Below the pieces are notes generated by a model that had not been told where the DNA came from, did not search any database, and was given only the letters and a program-made list of their open reading frames with translations. Below are positions 13,592 through 14,326 of a DNA stretch of 14,326 nt, piece after piece. Made by a program: the position numbers and the translations under genes. This stretch comes from Clostridiaceae bacterium UBA5444 (GTDB taxonomy: Bacteria; Bacillota; Clostridia; Clostridiales; Oxobacteraceae), in NCBI GenBank assembly GCA_002426575.1, contig DIRE01000068.1:73494-87819 (forward strand), written 5' to 3'. Position 1 is the first letter of the stretch. Each line of letters opens with the position of its first letter.

Positions 13592-14215
13592 ATGTTAGTT
13601 AGGGCCTTAATGCTGCCAAAGAGTGAACTTGTTATTGCAGAACTCGACGAAAGTTTAAAATCTGCACTAAAGAAAATTGAAGACAACGATTTTCTATCTA
13701 TACCAGTGGTTGATGGTAAGTTATTTGCAGGCGTAATAGCAAAAGAGAAGATATTCGAGGAGTATTTTAAAGGAGATTACACTAGCAAGGAAGACTACCT
13801 AAATACAATGGATGTGAGAGGCATATTTAGAAATATTGTACCTAGAGTATCTCCTTATGACCCTATAGAAAGGGCATCAAGGGTACTTGAAACTTTTGAT
13901 ATTCCTTTTGTTGCGGTCATTAATGAAAGAGATGAATTTGAAGGCATTGTAACCCACTATGCAATATTCCATAGTTTTGGGGAGATATTAGGAGTAAATG
14001 AAGGTGAAAGAATAGCTGTTACAGCCTATGACATTCCTGGGCAGTTGGCAAAATTAACTGATATAATAACAAAAGCAGGCGGAGATATAATAAGCTTTAC
14101 GGTTATAGATCCAAAAGCTAAATTGGATGTAAGGCTTATAGTAGTAAGAGTAAGGATATTAAACTATGAGCAATTAGTAAAGAAGATAAGGGAAGCGGGA
14201 TTTAAAATTCAATAG
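13592..14215 (+). CDS. CBS-domain pair plus ACT-domain protein
   Basis: A 207-residue soluble protein. CBS 1 spans about residues 5-55, with the typical SIPVVDGKLFAGVIAKEKI. CBS 2 is about 75-130, with SPYDPIERASRVLETFDIPFVAVINERDEFEGIVTHYAI. An ACT-like domain lies at about 138-207 (RIAVTAYDIPGQLAKLTDIITKAGGDIISFTVID). CBS pairs bind adenosine nucleotides such as AMP, ATP or c-di-AMP, while ACT domains bind amino acids. The combination suggests a small cytosolic sensor, not an enzyme. It has a GGGGGGAAA ribosome binding site. It lies just upstream of a tRNA gene. What it controls cannot be read from the sequence. Confidence 0.88.
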   Translation: MLVRALMLPKSELVIAELDESLKSALKKIEDNDFLSIPVVDGKLFAGVIAKEKIFEEYFKGDYTSKEDYLNTMDVRGIFRNIVPRVSPYDPIERASRVLETFDIPFVAVINERDEFEGIVTHYAIFHSFGEILGVNEGERIAVTAYDIPGQLAKLTDIITKAGGDIISFTVIDPKAKLDVRLIVVRVRILNYEQLVKKIREAGFKIQ

Positions 14216-14261
14216 TGTTTATTTTGTTGTTTTAATTTCTGCTAATTGGAGCTACTTTCTA

Positions 14262-14290
14262 TTGCAAAGAATTAATTTTTATGTTATATT
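14262..14290 (+). promoter_or_regulatory. Promoter of the tRNA gene
   Basis: TTGCAA (14262-14267), a 17-nt spacer and TATATT (14285-14290), 15 nt before the tRNA. No leader structure is present, as expected for a tRNA promoter. Confidence 0.6.
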
Positions 14291-14304
14291 ATTAATTGTG
14301 CCGT

Positions 14305-14326
14305 AGGGGCATAGCTCAATTGGTAG
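14305..14326 (+). tRNA. 5' end of a tRNA, probably tRNA-Trp, cut by the window edge
   Basis: AGGGGCATAGCTCAATTGGTAG gives a 7-nt acceptor 5' strand (AGGGGCA), T8 and A9, the D-stem strand GCTC and a D-loop with the invariant GG. If the first base were 14306, position 8 would be A, so 14305 fits better. The AGGGGCA start and AATTGGTAG D-loop match bacterial tRNA-Trp, but the anticodon lies outside the window. Confidence 0.75.

Overview
The window is a low-GC chromosomal segment from a Gram-positive anaerobe, most probably a member of Clostridia. The evidence is its AT-rich codon use, strong purine-rich Shine-Dalgarno (SD) sites, intrinsic terminators with U-tracts, an FMN riboswitch on an ECF-type riboflavin uptake gene, and a homologue of the TM1266 family linked to [FeFe]-hydrogenase organisms. 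Every complete gene I can support reads on the + strand. A minus-strand promoter and SD at the left edge point to a divergent gene just outside the window. I saw no insertion sequence, integrase, CRISPR array or rRNA, and most of the window reads as core genome.

Layout. 1-1100: a membrane-anchored TPR protein with its own promoter and terminator. 1100-2200: a leader of about 190 nt, a small TM1266-family ACT-like protein and an orphan ECF-transporter S component, closed by a terminator. 2200-2990: two overlapping mini-ORFs that look like one frame-disrupted small gene, then a small degenerate protein-kinase-like protein with a terminator. 3060-6630: a promoter, two tandem half-size ABC exporters that probably form a heterodimer, and a terminator. 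6650-8620: a membrane-anchored MutS-like ATPase and a possible 39-residue membrane peptide. 8636-9600: promoter, FMN riboswitch, terminator and ribU.

9686-11315: tsaE-tsaB-rimI, translationally overlapped genes for the tRNA t6A modification and ribosomal protein acetylation. The usual clostridial partner tsaD is not next to them. 11379-13496: a tightly overlapped module of ECF sigma factor, zinc-finger anti-sigma factor and a secreted or membrane bactofilin-like protein, which reads as an envelope-responsive regulatory unit. 13592-14215: a CBS-CBS-ACT protein. The window ends inside a tRNA, probably tRNA-Trp, preceded by a good promoter.

The strongest leads beyond routine annotation are four: an 11-nt perfect complementarity between the 1241-1251 leader, at the end of a 10-codon ORF with its own SD, and the ribosome binding site of the S-component gene; the sigma/anti-sigma/bactofilin-membrane module; the frame-disrupted mini-gene at 2269-2423; and the unannotated membrane peptide at 8498-8617. 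No database search was possible. Family names rest on motifs read by eye.
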